Assembly: GCF_007744075.1 (NCBI RefSeq) | Contig: NZ_CP036266.1 | Coordinates: 8,212,564-8,276,563, forward strand | Source of the DNA: Gimesia chilikensis | Lineage (GTDB): Bacteria; Planctomycetota; Planctomycetia; Planctomycetales; Planctomycetaceae | DNA length: 64,000 nucleotides | Direction of reading: 5' to 3' | Shown here: positions 18,492 to 27,336 of the stretch, piece by piece | How positions within the stretch are numbered: the stretch's first letter is position 1 | Layout of the letters: every line of letters starts with the position of its first letter | Made by a program: the position numbers and the translations under genes | Notes under the pieces: generated by a model | What the model was told of the DNA's origin: nothing | Databases searched by the model: none | What the model saw: only the letters and a program-made list of their open reading frames with translations

Positions 18492-18926
18492 GGATTGAAA
18501 ATCGGCGAACCCAGGGTCTGGAAACAGGGTCATCAGACAAAACAAACCCCTTTACTCAGCCCCTGATTCAAAGTGTCAGATTGCGCATGTATACTATTCG
18601 CCGGCTTCGCGTCGATTATTCTGCGAAACCTCTTAAAATCCCGGCTGAAACTGCTGACCTGCCCCACCATTGGGTTTACTATTTCGGTTAAGAAACCGTA
18701 CCCGCAGGCAGGAAATCTCTCGTTTTCCGCTTGAACAGCGCCTGAGACGATGTGTCTCGCTGATCGCATTGCGTATGATATCATCAGGAGCGCTGATTTC
18801 CCGAAGGGAGCGATGCGCAACCGCATCCGCTGGAAGACCTGCCCACCCGGAAACAACCGTCTCTAGTGGAGAGAAACTCTCCAGAGTCATATATCAAGAT
18901 CGTATTGAAGTGAGGAAAGACAAATC
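18492..18926 (+). other. Structured intergenic region upstream of hisI
   Basis: No convincing gene. Between 18737 and 18827 several pairings stack: an outer AGCGC-CTG (18737-18744) with CAGG-AGCGCT (18785-18794), an inner GAGAC/GTCTC hairpin (18744-18758), TCCC/GGGA (18799-18809) and GATGCG/CGCATC (18812-18827). This may be an untranslated leader of hisI. A minus-strand frame at 18533-18856 is treated as chance. Confidence 0.45.
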
Positions 18927-19412
18927 ATGTCAGATGGAATTCAATTCGCTGGAAGGACTTCAGTCGAGCAGGTAGAAGAAGGAAACGAACTGGCCCCCAA
19001 GTTTGACCAGGACGGTTTGATTCCGGTTGTCACCACCGACTACACCTCAGGTGAATTGCTGATGCATGCCTACATGAATGAGGAAGCACTCAAGAAGACC
19101 ATTGAACTGGGTGAAGCCGTCTACTGGAGCCGCAGCCGACAGGTGCTCTGGCACAAAGGTGCTACCAGCGGGCTGGTCCAGAAAGTCAAAGAGCTGCTGA
19201 TCGACGACGACCAGGATACGGTCTGGCTGCGTGTCGATGTCATGGGAGGCGGGGCCAGCTGTCACGTTGGTTATCGCTCCTGTTTCTATCGCCGTGTGCC
19301 CGTTGGTGAAGAAGGCAAAGAGAAAGGCCTGGCGCTCGAATTTACGGAAACCGAAAAGGTTTTCGATCCGAAAGAGGTTTATGGAGACGCTCCCAATCCA
19401 ACCAAACTGTAA
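18927..19412 (+). CDS. hisI: Phosphoribosyl-AMP cyclohydrolase
   Basis: A 161-residue enzyme of histidine synthesis that opens the purine ring of phosphoribosyl-AMP. The family signature is complete: [17 protein letters not shown], the metal-binding acidic run [11 protein letters not shown], and [12 protein letters not shown] with the zinc-binding Cys and His. The HisE (pyrophosphohydrolase) domain found fused in some bacteria is absent. GAGGAAAG lies upstream of ATG 18927. The next gene follows within 30 bases but has an unrelated role. Confidence 0.95.
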   Translation: MSDGIQFAGRTSVEQVEEGNELAPKFDQDGLIPVVTTDYTSGELLMHAYMNEEALKKTIELGEAVYWSRSRQVLWHKGATSGLVQKVKELLIDDDQDTVWLRVDVMGGGASCHVGYRSCFYRRVPVGEEGKEKGLALEFTETEKVFDPKEVYGDAPNPTKL

Positions 19413-19439
19413 ATCGGTTTTAGTCACGACAGGTGTAAT

Positions 19440-20843
19440 ATGAGTCATTTCAGTCGACGTGATTTCCTGGCTGCTTCGCTGGCGGCTGCGGGATCTGCTT
19501 ATTCGCTCGAAGAGTGGGCGTTTGCCAACCAGAGCGAAACAGCCAACCATCCGAATCTGCACATCGCCCCCTTCCGGTTCGATGTTTCGCCTCCCAAAGG
19601 GCATTCCCTCTGTGGTGGCTGGATTAAACCGGTCGTCGGCTACGATGATTCACTGGAAGCGATCGGCTATGTCCTGCTGGGTGCGGGCAAGCCGATTGTG
19701 GTCTGCGCGGTCGACTGGACCGGCTTGCTCAACGATGCTCACATCAACTGGCGACAGGCTTTAGCAGAAGCCGCCGGAACGAGCATTGATCGCGTGGCCG
19801 TGCAGTGCGTGCATCAGCACAATGCTCCTTTCGCCTGTCTGAACGCCGAACAGATTGTCCTGGAACAGGGAGATCTGCCGCATATCGTCGAGCTGGATTT
19901 CTACAACGAATGCCTGGACAAGGGCCGCAAAGCAGTTTCCGCAGCGATTACGAAGGCCGAGCCGGTCACGCACATCGCCCACAGCCAGGGCAGAGTCGAC
20001 AAGGTCGCTTCCAACCGCCGGATCAACCGCGACAAGGAAGGCAAGATCATCAGCATGCGGGGTAGCAGCTGCCGGGACGAACGTCTGCGGAGCATGACGG
20101 AAGGCACCATCGACCCCTTCCTGAAAACGGTTGCCTTCTACAACAAAGACAAAAAGCTGGTCTCCTGTCACTACTACGCCACGCATCCGATGAGCTATTA
20201 CGGTGACGGTCGCGTGAGCAGCGACTTTACCGGCATGGCCCGTAAACAGCGTCAGCAGGAAGAACCGGGTTGCACGCACATTTACTTCACCGGCTGTTCC
20301 GGAAACATTTCCGCGGGTAAGTACAATGACGGCTCCAAGCCGATGCGGGCTATTCTGGCTCGACGGATTTACGACGGCATCGTCGCTTCCGAAAAAGGGC
20401 TCAAACCGGAGCCGGTCGGCAAACTGACCTGGAAAACGCATGACATTTTACCTCCCGTTCGGAGCAGTTTCAGCGTAGAAGAATTAACGAAGACGATTTC
20501 CAACAAAAGTAACAGCGTTGTGAATCGCAATCGTCCTTCCTTCATGCTGGCCTGGATGCAGCGGATCGAGAAGCAGATTCCGATCACCCTGAGTTCATTG
20601 CAGGTCAACGATATCAAAACGCTGCACCTGCCCGCCGAGAGTTTCATTGAATACCAGCTGCGCGCCCAGAAAATCCAGCCGGATGAATTCATCGCCACAG
20701 CCGCTTACGGGGACGGGGGACCATGGTACATCCCGGTTGCCGAAGAGTACCCCGCCGGCGGATATGAAGTCAGCGTCGCTTTCTGCAATCCCGGGGTCGA
20801 CGCCATCATGACGCAGGGCATGCAGTCCCTGTTGAAGAGTTAA
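19440..20843 (+). CDS. Tat-exported ceramidase-like hydrolase
   Basis: A 467-residue protein. A Tat signal is obvious at the N-terminus (SRRDFLAAS, then a hydrophobic stretch). The body resembles the neutral/alkaline non-lysosomal ceramidase family of planctomycetes: an N-terminal FRFDVSPPKG segment, the metal-ligand-like CVHQHNAP, and HYYATHPMSYYG, then FTGCSGNISAGKYN. The family nucleophile Ser would lie in the GCSGNI-type motif. The substrate is unconfirmed; it may be another N-acyl lipid. It lies between hisI and a QueD-like gene on the same strand. Confidence 0.75.
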   Translation: MSHFSRRDFLAASLAAAGSAYSLEEWAFANQSETANHPNLHIAPFRFDVSPPKGHSLCGGWIKPVVGYDDSLEAIGYVLLGAGKPIVVCAVDWTGLLNDAHINWRQALAEAAGTSIDRVAVQCVHQHNAPFACLNAEQIVLEQGDLPHIVELDFYNECLDKGRKAVSAAITKAEPVTHIAHSQGRVDKVASNRRINRDKEGKIISMRGSSCRDERLRSMTEGTIDPFLKTVAFYNKDKKLVSCHYYATHPMSYYGDGRVSSDFTGMARKQRQQEEPGCTHIYFTGCSGNISAGKYNDGSKPMRAILARRIYDGIVASEKGLKPEPVGKLTWKTHDILPPVRSSFSVEELTKTISNKSNSVVNRNRPSFMLAWMQRIEKQIPITLSSLQVNDIKTLHLPAESFIEYQLRAQKIQPDEFIATAAYGDGGPWYIPVAEEYPAGGYEVSVAFCNPGVDAIMTQGMQSLLKS

Positions 20844-20886
20844 CCGAATTTCAGAATCGTTCAGCAAACCCCAGTTGAGAGGTTGA

Positions 20887-21396
20887 GTGAGTCACATGGG
20901 TATGACAATTATGCGACGGGTCAAGTTTAACGCCGGACACCGTCTGTTTCGCCACGAAGGAAAATGCCAGTTCTTTCACGGCCATAATTACATCGCTGAT
21001 TTTTACGTCACCGGCCCGGAAACGGACGCCGTGGGTCGGATTATCGACTTTGCGCAACTCAAGGCGCTGCTGAAAGGCTGGATCGACGAAAACTGGGATC
21101 ACGGCTTCCTGCTCAACATCGAAGACGAAAATGGCCTGAACGCAATTCGCATGGTCGAACCGACCAAGTACTTCGTACTGCCTTACAATCCGACCGCGGA
21201 AAACATGGCCCGCTACCTGCTGGACGAAGTCTGCCCGAATCTGCTCAACGACCTGGGAGTACAGGCCGTCAAAGTCGTGATCTGGGAAACCGAAGAGTCC
21301 TGTGCCGAAGCGACTCTGGACCAGAAAGACAAAACGGACGCCGGCCTGCTCGATGCTTTTGAAACCGATTCATTCCCGACCGGGTTTCACTGGTAA
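20887..21396 (+). CDS. queD: 6-pyruvoyltetrahydropterin synthase/QueD-like enzyme
   Basis: A 169-residue enzyme. FNAGHRLFRHEGKCQFFHGHNY carries the three zinc His residues and the catalytic Cys that precedes HGH in QueD. PTAENMARYLLDE and VIWETEESCAEAT give the C-terminal His/Glu substrate region. It would make 6-carboxytetrahydropterin for queuosine or a related pterin. The start may be GTG 20887 (GAGAGG four bases upstream) or ATG 20896. No other queuosine gene is adjacent. Confidence 0.85.
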   Translation: MSHMGMTIMRRVKFNAGHRLFRHEGKCQFFHGHNYIADFYVTGPETDAVGRIIDFAQLKALLKGWIDENWDHGFLLNIEDENGLNAIRMVEPTKYFVLPYNPTAENMARYLLDEVCPNLLNDLGVQAVKVVIWETEESCAEATLDQKDKTDAGLLDAFETDSFPTGFHW

Positions 21397-21437
21397 TAAA
21401 CCTCACTGAAGATATTGTTCTTCACAACGCGCAATAA

Positions 21438-21476
21438 AAAAGCTCTGGACCAGATCAGTCCAGAGCTTTTACTTTT
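21438..21476. terminator. Bidirectional hairpin terminator
   Basis: AAAAGCTCTGGAC (21438-21450) pairs perfectly with GTCCAGAGCTTTT (21458-21470) around a seven-base loop. It lies between the converging QueD-like and rpsR genes and can serve both. Confidence 0.92.
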
Positions 21477-21495
21477 GTCTCTTCTCTTCAGCCGC

Positions 21496-21777
21496 TTAGT
21501 CTTCTGCAACGTAAGGCAGCAGACCGATGAAGCGGGCCCGCAGAACGGCTTTCCGCACTGCACGCTGGTAGAGGGCAGAAGTCCCTGTCCGACGACGGGG
21601 CAGGATACGTCCTTCGCGATCCAGGAGAGAACGCAGGGTTCTCAGATCCTTGTAATCGACATAGACGGGACGTGGAATGTTACCATCCGGGCAGAACCGG
21701 CATTTGAGCTTCTTTTTCAGACGAGCTCGTTTTTTCCGACGTTTGACAATCTCTTTACGGGATAAACCGACTGACAT
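21496..21777 (-). CDS. rpsR: 30S ribosomal protein S18
   Basis: A 93-residue basic protein of the small ribosomal subunit. The S18 core is clear: [35 protein letters not shown] and the end [20 protein letters not shown] pair near residue 26 could hold zinc. It binds S6 and rRNA in the platform. It is downstream of rpsN on the same strand with about 110 bases between them, and the two are probably co-transcribed. Confidence 0.96.
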   Translation of the reverse strand: MSVGLSRKEIVKRRKKRARLKKKLKCRFCPDGNIPRPVYVDYKDLRTLRSLLDREGRILPRRRTGTSALYQRAVRKAVLRARFIGLLPYVAED

Positions 21778-21888
21778 AGTGTTGTTCCTTTTTCATGCGT
21801 CGTAAGAACTTAGGACACCCGAGACCGGGGCGACGCTGATTTCAGTGTGCTGGCAGGGGCCGCGACTCACACAGTGCGGCCGGTTCGC

Positions 21889-22158
21889 TTACCAGCTGGA
21901 TTTTTTCATGCCGGGGATCAGGCCATCTAAAGCCATATCCCGCAGAGCGATACGCGAAATCTGGAACTTACGGTAGTTACCACGAGGACGACCTGTCAGC
22001 TGACAGAGACGACGCATACGGGTGCGGCTGGAGTTACGAGGCAGTTTGGCAAGGCCTTCGTAGTCCCCTTTAGCAATCAGCTCAGCCCGCTTTTCAGCAT
22101 GCTTTTCTACCAGAGCGTAAATTCTCTTCTGTTTTTCAATCTTCGATTTGGATGCCAT
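21889..22158 (-). CDS. rpsN: 30S ribosomal protein S14
   Basis: An 89-residue protein of the small-subunit head. The C-terminal half matches the family: [20 protein letters not shown], then [20 protein letters not shown], and the final SSW. It lacks the CxxC pairs and so is the zinc-free 'C-minus' long form. Separation from the main ribosomal operons next to rpsR is common in bacteria that keep them as a pair. Confidence 0.96.
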   Translation of the reverse strand: MASKSKIEKQKRIYALVEKHAEKRAELIAKGDYEGLAKLPRNSSRTRMRRLCQLTGRPRGNYRKFQISRIALRDMALDGLIPGMKKSSW

Positions 22159-22324
22159 TTATATACCTTCTTCGACAAATTCCAAAATTAGGAACGACTG
22201 TTATACTGGCTCTCCCGCCAGATCGTCAACTTGCCGGACTGTTTTTGCTCTGAAATGAGCTAAAAAAAGCAATCATTCCGAAATTCTTTACAGCCCCTGG
22301 TTGACACACATGTTCATGCGCGCT

Positions 22325-23176
22325 CTATTTTTTCTCTTTCTGAGGCTGCGGGCGGAAATATTTCATCGATTCGACCACCACCGTGCGGCGGGTCGCGATG
22401 CGGACCAGCAGAGAGAGCAGGTAATTGCCCCAGCCGGAAACCATATACTGGCGTTTCTTTTCCAGGGCTTTGAGGCCGGTCTTGACCACCTGATCGACGG
22501 TCTGATAGCGATGCTTCTTCAGCCAGCCTTCCACGCCAGCCACATCGAAGAACTCGGTCTGCGTCGTTCCGGGGCAGAGTGCAGTCACTGTCACCCCTTT
22601 GTCGCGGGCTTCCGCCCAGAGTCCCTCGGTGAAGTGCAGTACGTAACTTTTGCTGGCAGCATAGGCGGACATGTAGGCCACCGGCTGAAACGCGGCGACC
22701 GAGGCGATATTGATGATTCCGCCGTGTCCCCGTTCCATCATTTCGGGCAGATAGAGGTAAGTCAGATCGGTCAATGCGCCCATATTCAGCTGCACCATCT
22801 GCATCACCCGTTCCCGGTCGGTCGAGGCAATATCCGAAACCACGCTGAAACCGGCATTGTTGATCAGCAGTTCGATCTGCACACCACGTGCGTTGATCTC
22901 ATCGTAGAGTTTTCGGGGTGCCTCCGGTTCAGAAAGGTCCAGCACGACGACTTCTGTTTTGGTTCCATGCCGGGTCAGCAGGTCGGCAGCCAGCTCTTCC
23001 AGCTGCTCCTGACGACGTGCCGTCAGTACCAGATGCATTCCCCGTGCGGCCAGCCGGTGCGCAAATTCAAGGCCGATTCCGGATGAAGCACCCGTAATCA
23101 GAGCCCATCGATCAGAATATTCGTCTATCACAGCTGACTCTCCAGAAGTATCCTGTTGGAGACTTAGATTTTCCAT
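22325..23176 (-). CDS. Short-chain dehydrogenase/reductase
   Basis: A 283-residue oxidoreductase. The NAD(P) Rossmann motif [11 protein letters not shown] lies at about residues 29-39, NNAGFSV is the second motif, and the catalytic Ser and YAASKSY supply the Tyr/Lys pair. The Arg at ARRQEQL suggests NADP preference. The substrate is unknown. The basic C-terminal extension ([10 protein letters not shown]) is atypical but unremarkable. A rho-independent terminator was not seen. Confidence 0.9.
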   Translation of the reverse strand: MENLSLQQDTSGESAVIDEYSDRWALITGASSGIGLEFAHRLAARGMHLVLTARRQEQLEELAADLLTRHGTKTEVVVLDLSEPEAPRKLYDEINARGVQIELLINNAGFSVVSDIASTDRERVMQMVQLNMGALTDLTYLYLPEMMERGHGGIINIASVAAFQPVAYMSAYAASKSYVLHFTEGLWAEARDKGVTVTALCPGTTQTEFFDVAGVEGWLKKHRYQTVDQVVKTGLKALEKKRQYMVSGWGNYLLSLLVRIATRRTVVVESMKYFRPQPQKEKK

Positions 23177-23338
23177 TGAAAAGAGGCCGGGAAGAAGTGC
23201 TGCCCGCGTCAGGGGGAATCGTAATTGAATTTGTGTCTGGTGAAAACCCCGTAACCACTGTTTATACCCCCGCTTTGATCGATTTTTCGCCGTTTCAAAT
23301 TGAAGTCAAAGCGGTTTTTTGACCAAATGAGGAGCATA

Positions 23339-24022
23339 ATGTCACCGATCGAACGACTCAGCCGGGAAGAAGTTCGCAGCGTCGACCAGCGTACGATTGA
23401 AGAATTCGGGCTCCCCGGAATTGCCCTGATGGAGAATGCCGGCCGCGGCGTGTTCGAGTTACTCGTCTCGCTCAAAGCCCAGGGTCCCATCAAAATCTGT
23501 GCGGGTAAGGGGAATAACGGCGGGGATGGCTTCGTCATCGCCCGTCACCTGGACAACGCCGGCATCCCCGTTGAACTCTATCTGCTCACCGATCCCGAAC
23601 AGCTCACCGGCGATGCCGCCACGAATTACCAGGTCGCTTCGCGGATGGGTCTCTCGATTCAAGCCGACCCCGATCTGCAGGATCCGGAACGATTTCGTGC
23701 GTTCCTCGATTCAGCCGAGTGGATCGTCGACGCCTTATTGGGGACCGGCGTGCAGGGAGAGGTGCGCGAACCTTTCGCCACCGCCATCCGGATGATGAAT
23801 GCAGCACCCGCCAACATCCTGGCCATCGATCTTCCTTCGGGCCTCGACTGTGACACGGGACAGCCTTTGGGAGAATGCATCATCGCATCGCAAACGGCGA
23901 CCATGGTGGCGGAAAAGCTGGGTTTCGCGGAACCGAAGTCGCAGCAATTTACGGGCACCGTACATGTGCTGGGGATCGGTGCACCGCGACAGATCATCAC
24001 GGAACTCCTGCAAAAACAGTAG
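23339..24022 (+). CDS. nnrE: NAD(P)H-hydrate epimerase
   Basis: A 227-residue YjeF_N protein that epimerises damaged NAD(P)HX so that it can be repaired. LMENAGRGVFELL and KGNNGGDGFVIARHL are family motifs, and WIVDALLGTGVQGEVREPF and AIDLPSGLDCDTG supply active-site Asp and Gly residues. The dehydratase domain (NnrD) often fused in bacteria is absent, so it must be encoded elsewhere. GAGGAG sits five bases before ATG 23339. It stands alone in a divergent pair with the SDR. Confidence 0.93.
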   Translation: MSPIERLSREEVRSVDQRTIEEFGLPGIALMENAGRGVFELLVSLKAQGPIKICAGKGNNGGDGFVIARHLDNAGIPVELYLLTDPEQLTGDAATNYQVASRMGLSIQADPDLQDPERFRAFLDSAEWIVDALLGTGVQGEVREPFATAIRMMNAAPANILAIDLPSGLDCDTGQPLGECIIASQTATMVAEKLGFAEPKSQQFTGTVHVLGIGAPRQIITELLQKQ

Positions 24023-24234
24023 TTTCTGTCCGCTCAGCGGCTCTCACTTCCCAGCTGTCATCAGCCGGCAAAATGGAAAAAACAGCCGATTCACAAAAAC
24101 GGGGGTTCTCAAATCCGCCGTAAACCCGATATATTATAGTTTGCCCGATAACCCGAGTGAGTGGGCCTGTTTGACTGACCGTTGACTACTGCTACCGGTA
24201 CCTGCATCAAAACGCAGGGATGAGATTTAGGTCC

Positions 24235-24990
24235 ATGGACAAAAACTTCTGGTTTCTCAAGAACTGTGACCTCTTCGAACGACTGAGCGAAGATCAAATC
24301 GCCCAGGTCGAACGGAATGCGTCCGTCAAGCAGTTCGCGCGTGGAAACATGGTTTATCTCCCGACCGAAACCAGCGACTCGGTCTACCTGCTGCTCAACG
24401 GCAGAATCAAGCTCTACCACATCACGGGAGAAGGCAAACAGGCTCTGCTGGCACTGATCGAGCCGGGTGAGCTGTTTGGGGAACTGGCGATCCTCGGCGG
24501 CGGCGAACGTGAAGAATATGCCGAAGCCATGCTGAAATCGACCATTCTTCGCATCCCCGGAGTCGTGATTCAGGATCTGATGCACCAGCATCCTGAAGTC
24601 TCTCTGGGTGTGACCAAGCTGATGGGACTCCGACGACAACGGGTGGAACAGCGGCTCAAATCCCTGCTGTTTCGTTCCAACCGCGACCGGCTGACGCACC
24701 TGCTGCTGGAACTGGCGGAAAAATATGGCCGGTTTACCCCCGAAGGCGTTCTGATCAATATCAAACTCTCGCACCAGGAACTGGCGAGTATTATCGGCAG
24801 CACACGTGAAACCGTGACTGTCCTGCTGGGCGAACTGCAGGACGAACGCAGTATCGATATCCAGAAACGACACATCATCCTCAGAAAGGCCCGCTATCTG
24901 GCTCATTCGATTGATTTCAAACTCACCCCCGCCTTTCAGTCCAAACCGGATCAGTCGGGAGAATTTGTCTTAAGAGGAGCGGAAGCCTGA
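24235..24990 (+). CDS. Crp/Fnr-family transcription regulator
   Basis: A 251-residue regulator. The N-terminal cyclic-nucleotide-like barrel covers about residues 10-120 (VYLLLNGRIKLYHITGEGKQ, then LIEPGELFGELAIL). The helix-turn-helix covers about residues 165-215 (LSHQELASIIGSTRETVTVL). The FGE motif is kept, but the usual R-S pair for cAMP is not evident, so a different ligand, or none, is possible. No Fnr-type N-terminal cysteine cluster is seen. I start at ATG 24235; ATG 24220 is the alternative. Confidence 0.88.
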   Translation: MDKNFWFLKNCDLFERLSEDQIAQVERNASVKQFARGNMVYLPTETSDSVYLLLNGRIKLYHITGEGKQALLALIEPGELFGELAILGGGEREEYAEAMLKSTILRIPGVVIQDLMHQHPEVSLGVTKLMGLRRQRVEQRLKSLLFRSNRDRLTHLLLELAEKYGRFTPEGVLINIKLSHQELASIIGSTRETVTVLLGELQDERSIDIQKRHIILRKARYLAHSIDFKLTPAFQSKPDQSGEFVLRGAEA

Positions 24991-25119
24991 ACTTAGATTG
25001 TCCATCCCCAGATATGCTCATCAGAAATGTGCAGGAAGTGTAAGCTATCTCACAGATCACACCAGAGCAGACTACGATAATAAACACAGGGTATCACCCC
25101 GCTCGAGAACTGGTACAAA

Positions 25120-25140
25120 TCCTACTGTGACAGTAGGAGG
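25120..25140 (+). promoter_or_regulatory. Hairpin covering the ribosome-binding site
   Basis: TCCTACTG (25120-25127) pairs perfectly with CAGTAGGA (25131-25138), and the right arm overlaps the ribosome-binding sequence GTAGGAGG (25133-25140) of the next gene. Eight pairs with a three-base loop would block ribosome access unless melted or bypassed. Confidence 0.7.
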
Positions 25141-25148
25141 TTTAAAAA

Positions 25149-25625
25149 ATGAATACACAACTTACATCCGAAACTGAATCAGAATCTGAATGGAAGGCCT
25201 GCGCGCCGGGCGACCTGGAACAATTTGTCACCGTGATGAAGAAGCGGCGTAAAGTCAGCCACATGATCACCGGGGCCGAGATCCTCACCGCCTGTCTGGC
25301 CGTCGGGCTGGTTGGCTTTTTTGGTCTGAACTCGTTCTCAGGCTCTGCAGAACCGCCAACCGAGCAGGTCGCGAAGAAGGTAGGTAAGAAGTGCCCGGGC
25401 GGATTGTACTGTGATGAAGCGCTGAACCATGCGGAAGCTTTCGTCGCTCACAAGCTCGACGCTGAAACAACCAGTAAAATGAAGGAACATCTGGCCCATT
25501 GTCCCGGCTGCCAGAAAAAGGTTGATCAACTTCGCATAAACATGCACAATAACGCCACTGCCCACATCGGTCCGTTACAGGAAGAGTCCGAGTGGGATGC
25601 GTTTGTGTTGACCTTAAATCAGTAA
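25149..25625 (+). CDS. Membrane protein with anti-sigma-like zinc finger
   Basis: A 158-residue protein. One membrane helix lies at about residues 41-60. After it, residues 85-125 hold an anti-sigma-type zinc finger: a Cys at about 88 and HLAHCPGC (HxxxCxxC) at about 117-124. In most anti-sigma factors this finger precedes the helix; here the order is reversed, so the finger may be extracytoplasmic or the topology inverted. A strong AGGAGG lies nine bases upstream, buried in a hairpin. A sigma partner is not adjacent. Confidence 0.75.
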   Translation: MNTQLTSETESESEWKACAPGDLEQFVTVMKKRRKVSHMITGAEILTACLAVGLVGFFGLNSFSGSAEPPTEQVAKKVGKKCPGGLYCDEALNHAEAFVAHKLDAETTSKMKEHLAHCPGCQKKVDQLRINMHNNATAHIGPLQEESEWDAFVLTLNQ

Positions 25626-25663
25626 CCGACTGATTTCTCCGGTTCCCTGAAAGGATTGAGGGA

Positions 25664-26428
25664 ATGTCCCAGGAAGAAGAAACCCCTGCCGACGACGATC
25701 GGCTCTCCAGCGAAGATGACTTCCTGGCTGCCTTTTCGTCATCAGGTCAGGTCGATGAAGAAATCGACGCCGACTACGAACGGACGCTCGAAGCGCTGGA
25801 AGCTGTCGAACGGGATCTGGAACTCCCCGAAGAACCTGAGACAGACGAGCCTGTCGCAGCGGCTGCCGTCAAAACCAGTTCCCAGACCGCCACCAAACGG
25901 GAAACCCGGATTCCTCCGCGTGCCATCATCGAAGCCGCGCTGTTTGTCGGCGGCAAGCCATTGACCACGAAGAAACTCTGCTCGCTGCTCAACGACGAGT
26001 ACTCAACGTCTTACGTCGACGATCTGCTCGACGATCTGAACCGCCAGTACAACGACGAAGCCCGCCCGTACGAAATCCGCATGGAGGAGGGGGGCTATCG
26101 CCTGATTCTCCGTCACGACTTCGAACGCATCCGCAACCGCGTGTATGGTTTCGGCCCGAAAGAGGTCAAGCTGACCCAGGACGCGCTGGAAGTCCTCGCG
26201 CTGGTCGCTTATCGCCAGCCGATCACCAAGGACGAGATCATCGCCGCCGGCAAAGACAAGGCGGCCGGTATCCTGCGACAACTAATCCGTCGCGAACTGA
26301 TCGCCATTGAGCGCAACGAAGACAAGAAAGCCGAAGTCAAATACATCACGACCAGCCGCTTCCTGCAGGTCTTCGGCCTGGGTAACATCGAAGAATTACC
26401 TTACAGTGAATCGCTGAATCACAAATAG
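25664..26428 (+). CDS. scpB: Segregation and condensation protein B
   Basis: A 254-residue protein. After an acidic N-terminal extension of about 85 residues, the two winged helices of ScpB are clear: AIIEAALFVGGKPLTTKKL, then LTQDALEVLALVAYRQPITK (with the DEI and GKDKAAGILRQLI stretch) and TSRFLQVFGLGNIEELP. It binds ScpA and Smc to compact the chromosome. The extension is longer than in typical ScpB. No scpA is nearby. GAGG-rich sequence precedes the ATG. Confidence 0.93.
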   Translation: MSQEEETPADDDRLSSEDDFLAAFSSSGQVDEEIDADYERTLEALEAVERDLELPEEPETDEPVAAAAVKTSSQTATKRETRIPPRAIIEAALFVGGKPLTTKKLCSLLNDEYSTSYVDDLLDDLNRQYNDEARPYEIRMEEGGYRLILRHDFERIRNRVYGFGPKEVKLTQDALEVLALVAYRQPITKDEIIAAGKDKAAGILRQLIRRELIAIERNEDKKAEVKYITTSRFLQVFGLGNIEELPYSESLNHK

Positions 26429-26466
26429 TTCCGGCGCTGCAAACAGCCAGAGTACAGAGAGAACTA

Positions 26467-27336
26467 TTATGGACTCTCATTCTGAGTGGCAGTCTTCTGC
26501 GGACGATTCCTTCGAAACAGATAGAGCAGCATGGCAGTCACAAGCAGGATGCCCAGTAGTATTTTCGCTACGGCATTTGATTGAAGCTGCTTCTCATCTG
26601 GTATCTGCGGCTTCTCCGGACTTTTCTCTGGTGCTGCCGGATTTACTTTCATGATCGCCTGCGCCCATTCCAGTGAAGCTTCCCGGTTCCAGGCCAGTTC
26701 ATCATGCGGCGCGTAACAGTAAAGGTAGATCACCTTCCCGGCCGGATTCAGAAACGTGGTCGTGCAAGACTGAAACTCCGTTCGGCTCCGAACGCCGTCA
26801 GACACGGTCCCTTCAAAGAGCATTGAGAAGGAAAAGATGTTCGACGAAGCATGGTGCTCTTTGAAGGGGATAAACTGAGAGAACTTCAGATCCAGGTCTG
26901 ATCCCGTCTCCTGTTTGACCTGCTCTACAATCCGATCATAAAATTTCGGATCGCGGGAACGGAAATCCTCTATCACAGGATCGTTATTCGCGCGCGTGTT
27001 CTCCTGAATTTCCTGAAATCGATCATCTCCCGTAATCGGTTGGGCCATGTTTTTCATCAGACGCAGAAAAAATTTACGTCGAATTTCCGGCGACTCACCG
27101 GCCCGGGCTGCAGCGGCATCTTCTTCTGTTATGTAAAACCCCAGCTGTTCAAATTTGGGATCTGCTTTAGCCAGCATTTCCGCCATCTGGTAAACACGCG
27201 GCAAGTCCGGAGTCACGCGTACAAACCCGGCGGGCGGAGGAACTTCAATCTCAGTTTCCCATACCTTGAACTTCTCGGCGTAAACACTTGAACTGAGACA
27301 AACAAATATCAACAGGATTTCACGCAACCGTTTCAT
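26467..27336 (-). CDS. Tandem paralogue A: secreted, C-terminally anchored
   Basis: A 289-residue protein of a family I do not recognise. It has a signal peptide (residues about 1-20), then KFKVWETEIEVPPPAGFVRV shared with its two neighbours, a mixed domain, a conserved block around YCYAPHDELAWNREASLEWA, and a C-terminal membrane helix near 255-275. Its start overlaps the stop of paralogue B by 17 bases, so the genes are coupled. AGAGGA lies upstream of the ATG. Function unknown. Confidence 0.75.
   Translation of the reverse strand: MKRLREILLIFVCLSSSVYAEKFKVWETEIEVPPPAGFVRVTPDLPRVYQMAEMLAKADPKFEQLGFYITEEDAAAARAGESPEIRRKFFLRLMKNMAQPITGDDRFQEIQENTRANNDPVIEDFRSRDPKFYDRIVEQVKQETGSDLDLKFSQFIPFKEHHASSNIFSFSMLFEGTVSDGVRSRTEFQSCTTTFLNPAGKVIYLYCYAPHDELAWNREASLEWAQAIMKVNPAAPEKSPEKPQIPDEKQLQSNAVAKILLGILLVTAMLLYLFRRNRPQKTATQNESP

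Noticed and set aside
18533-18856. A 107-codon minus-strand frame before hisI
   Set aside because: It is opposite the structured leader, has no motif and no good start site.
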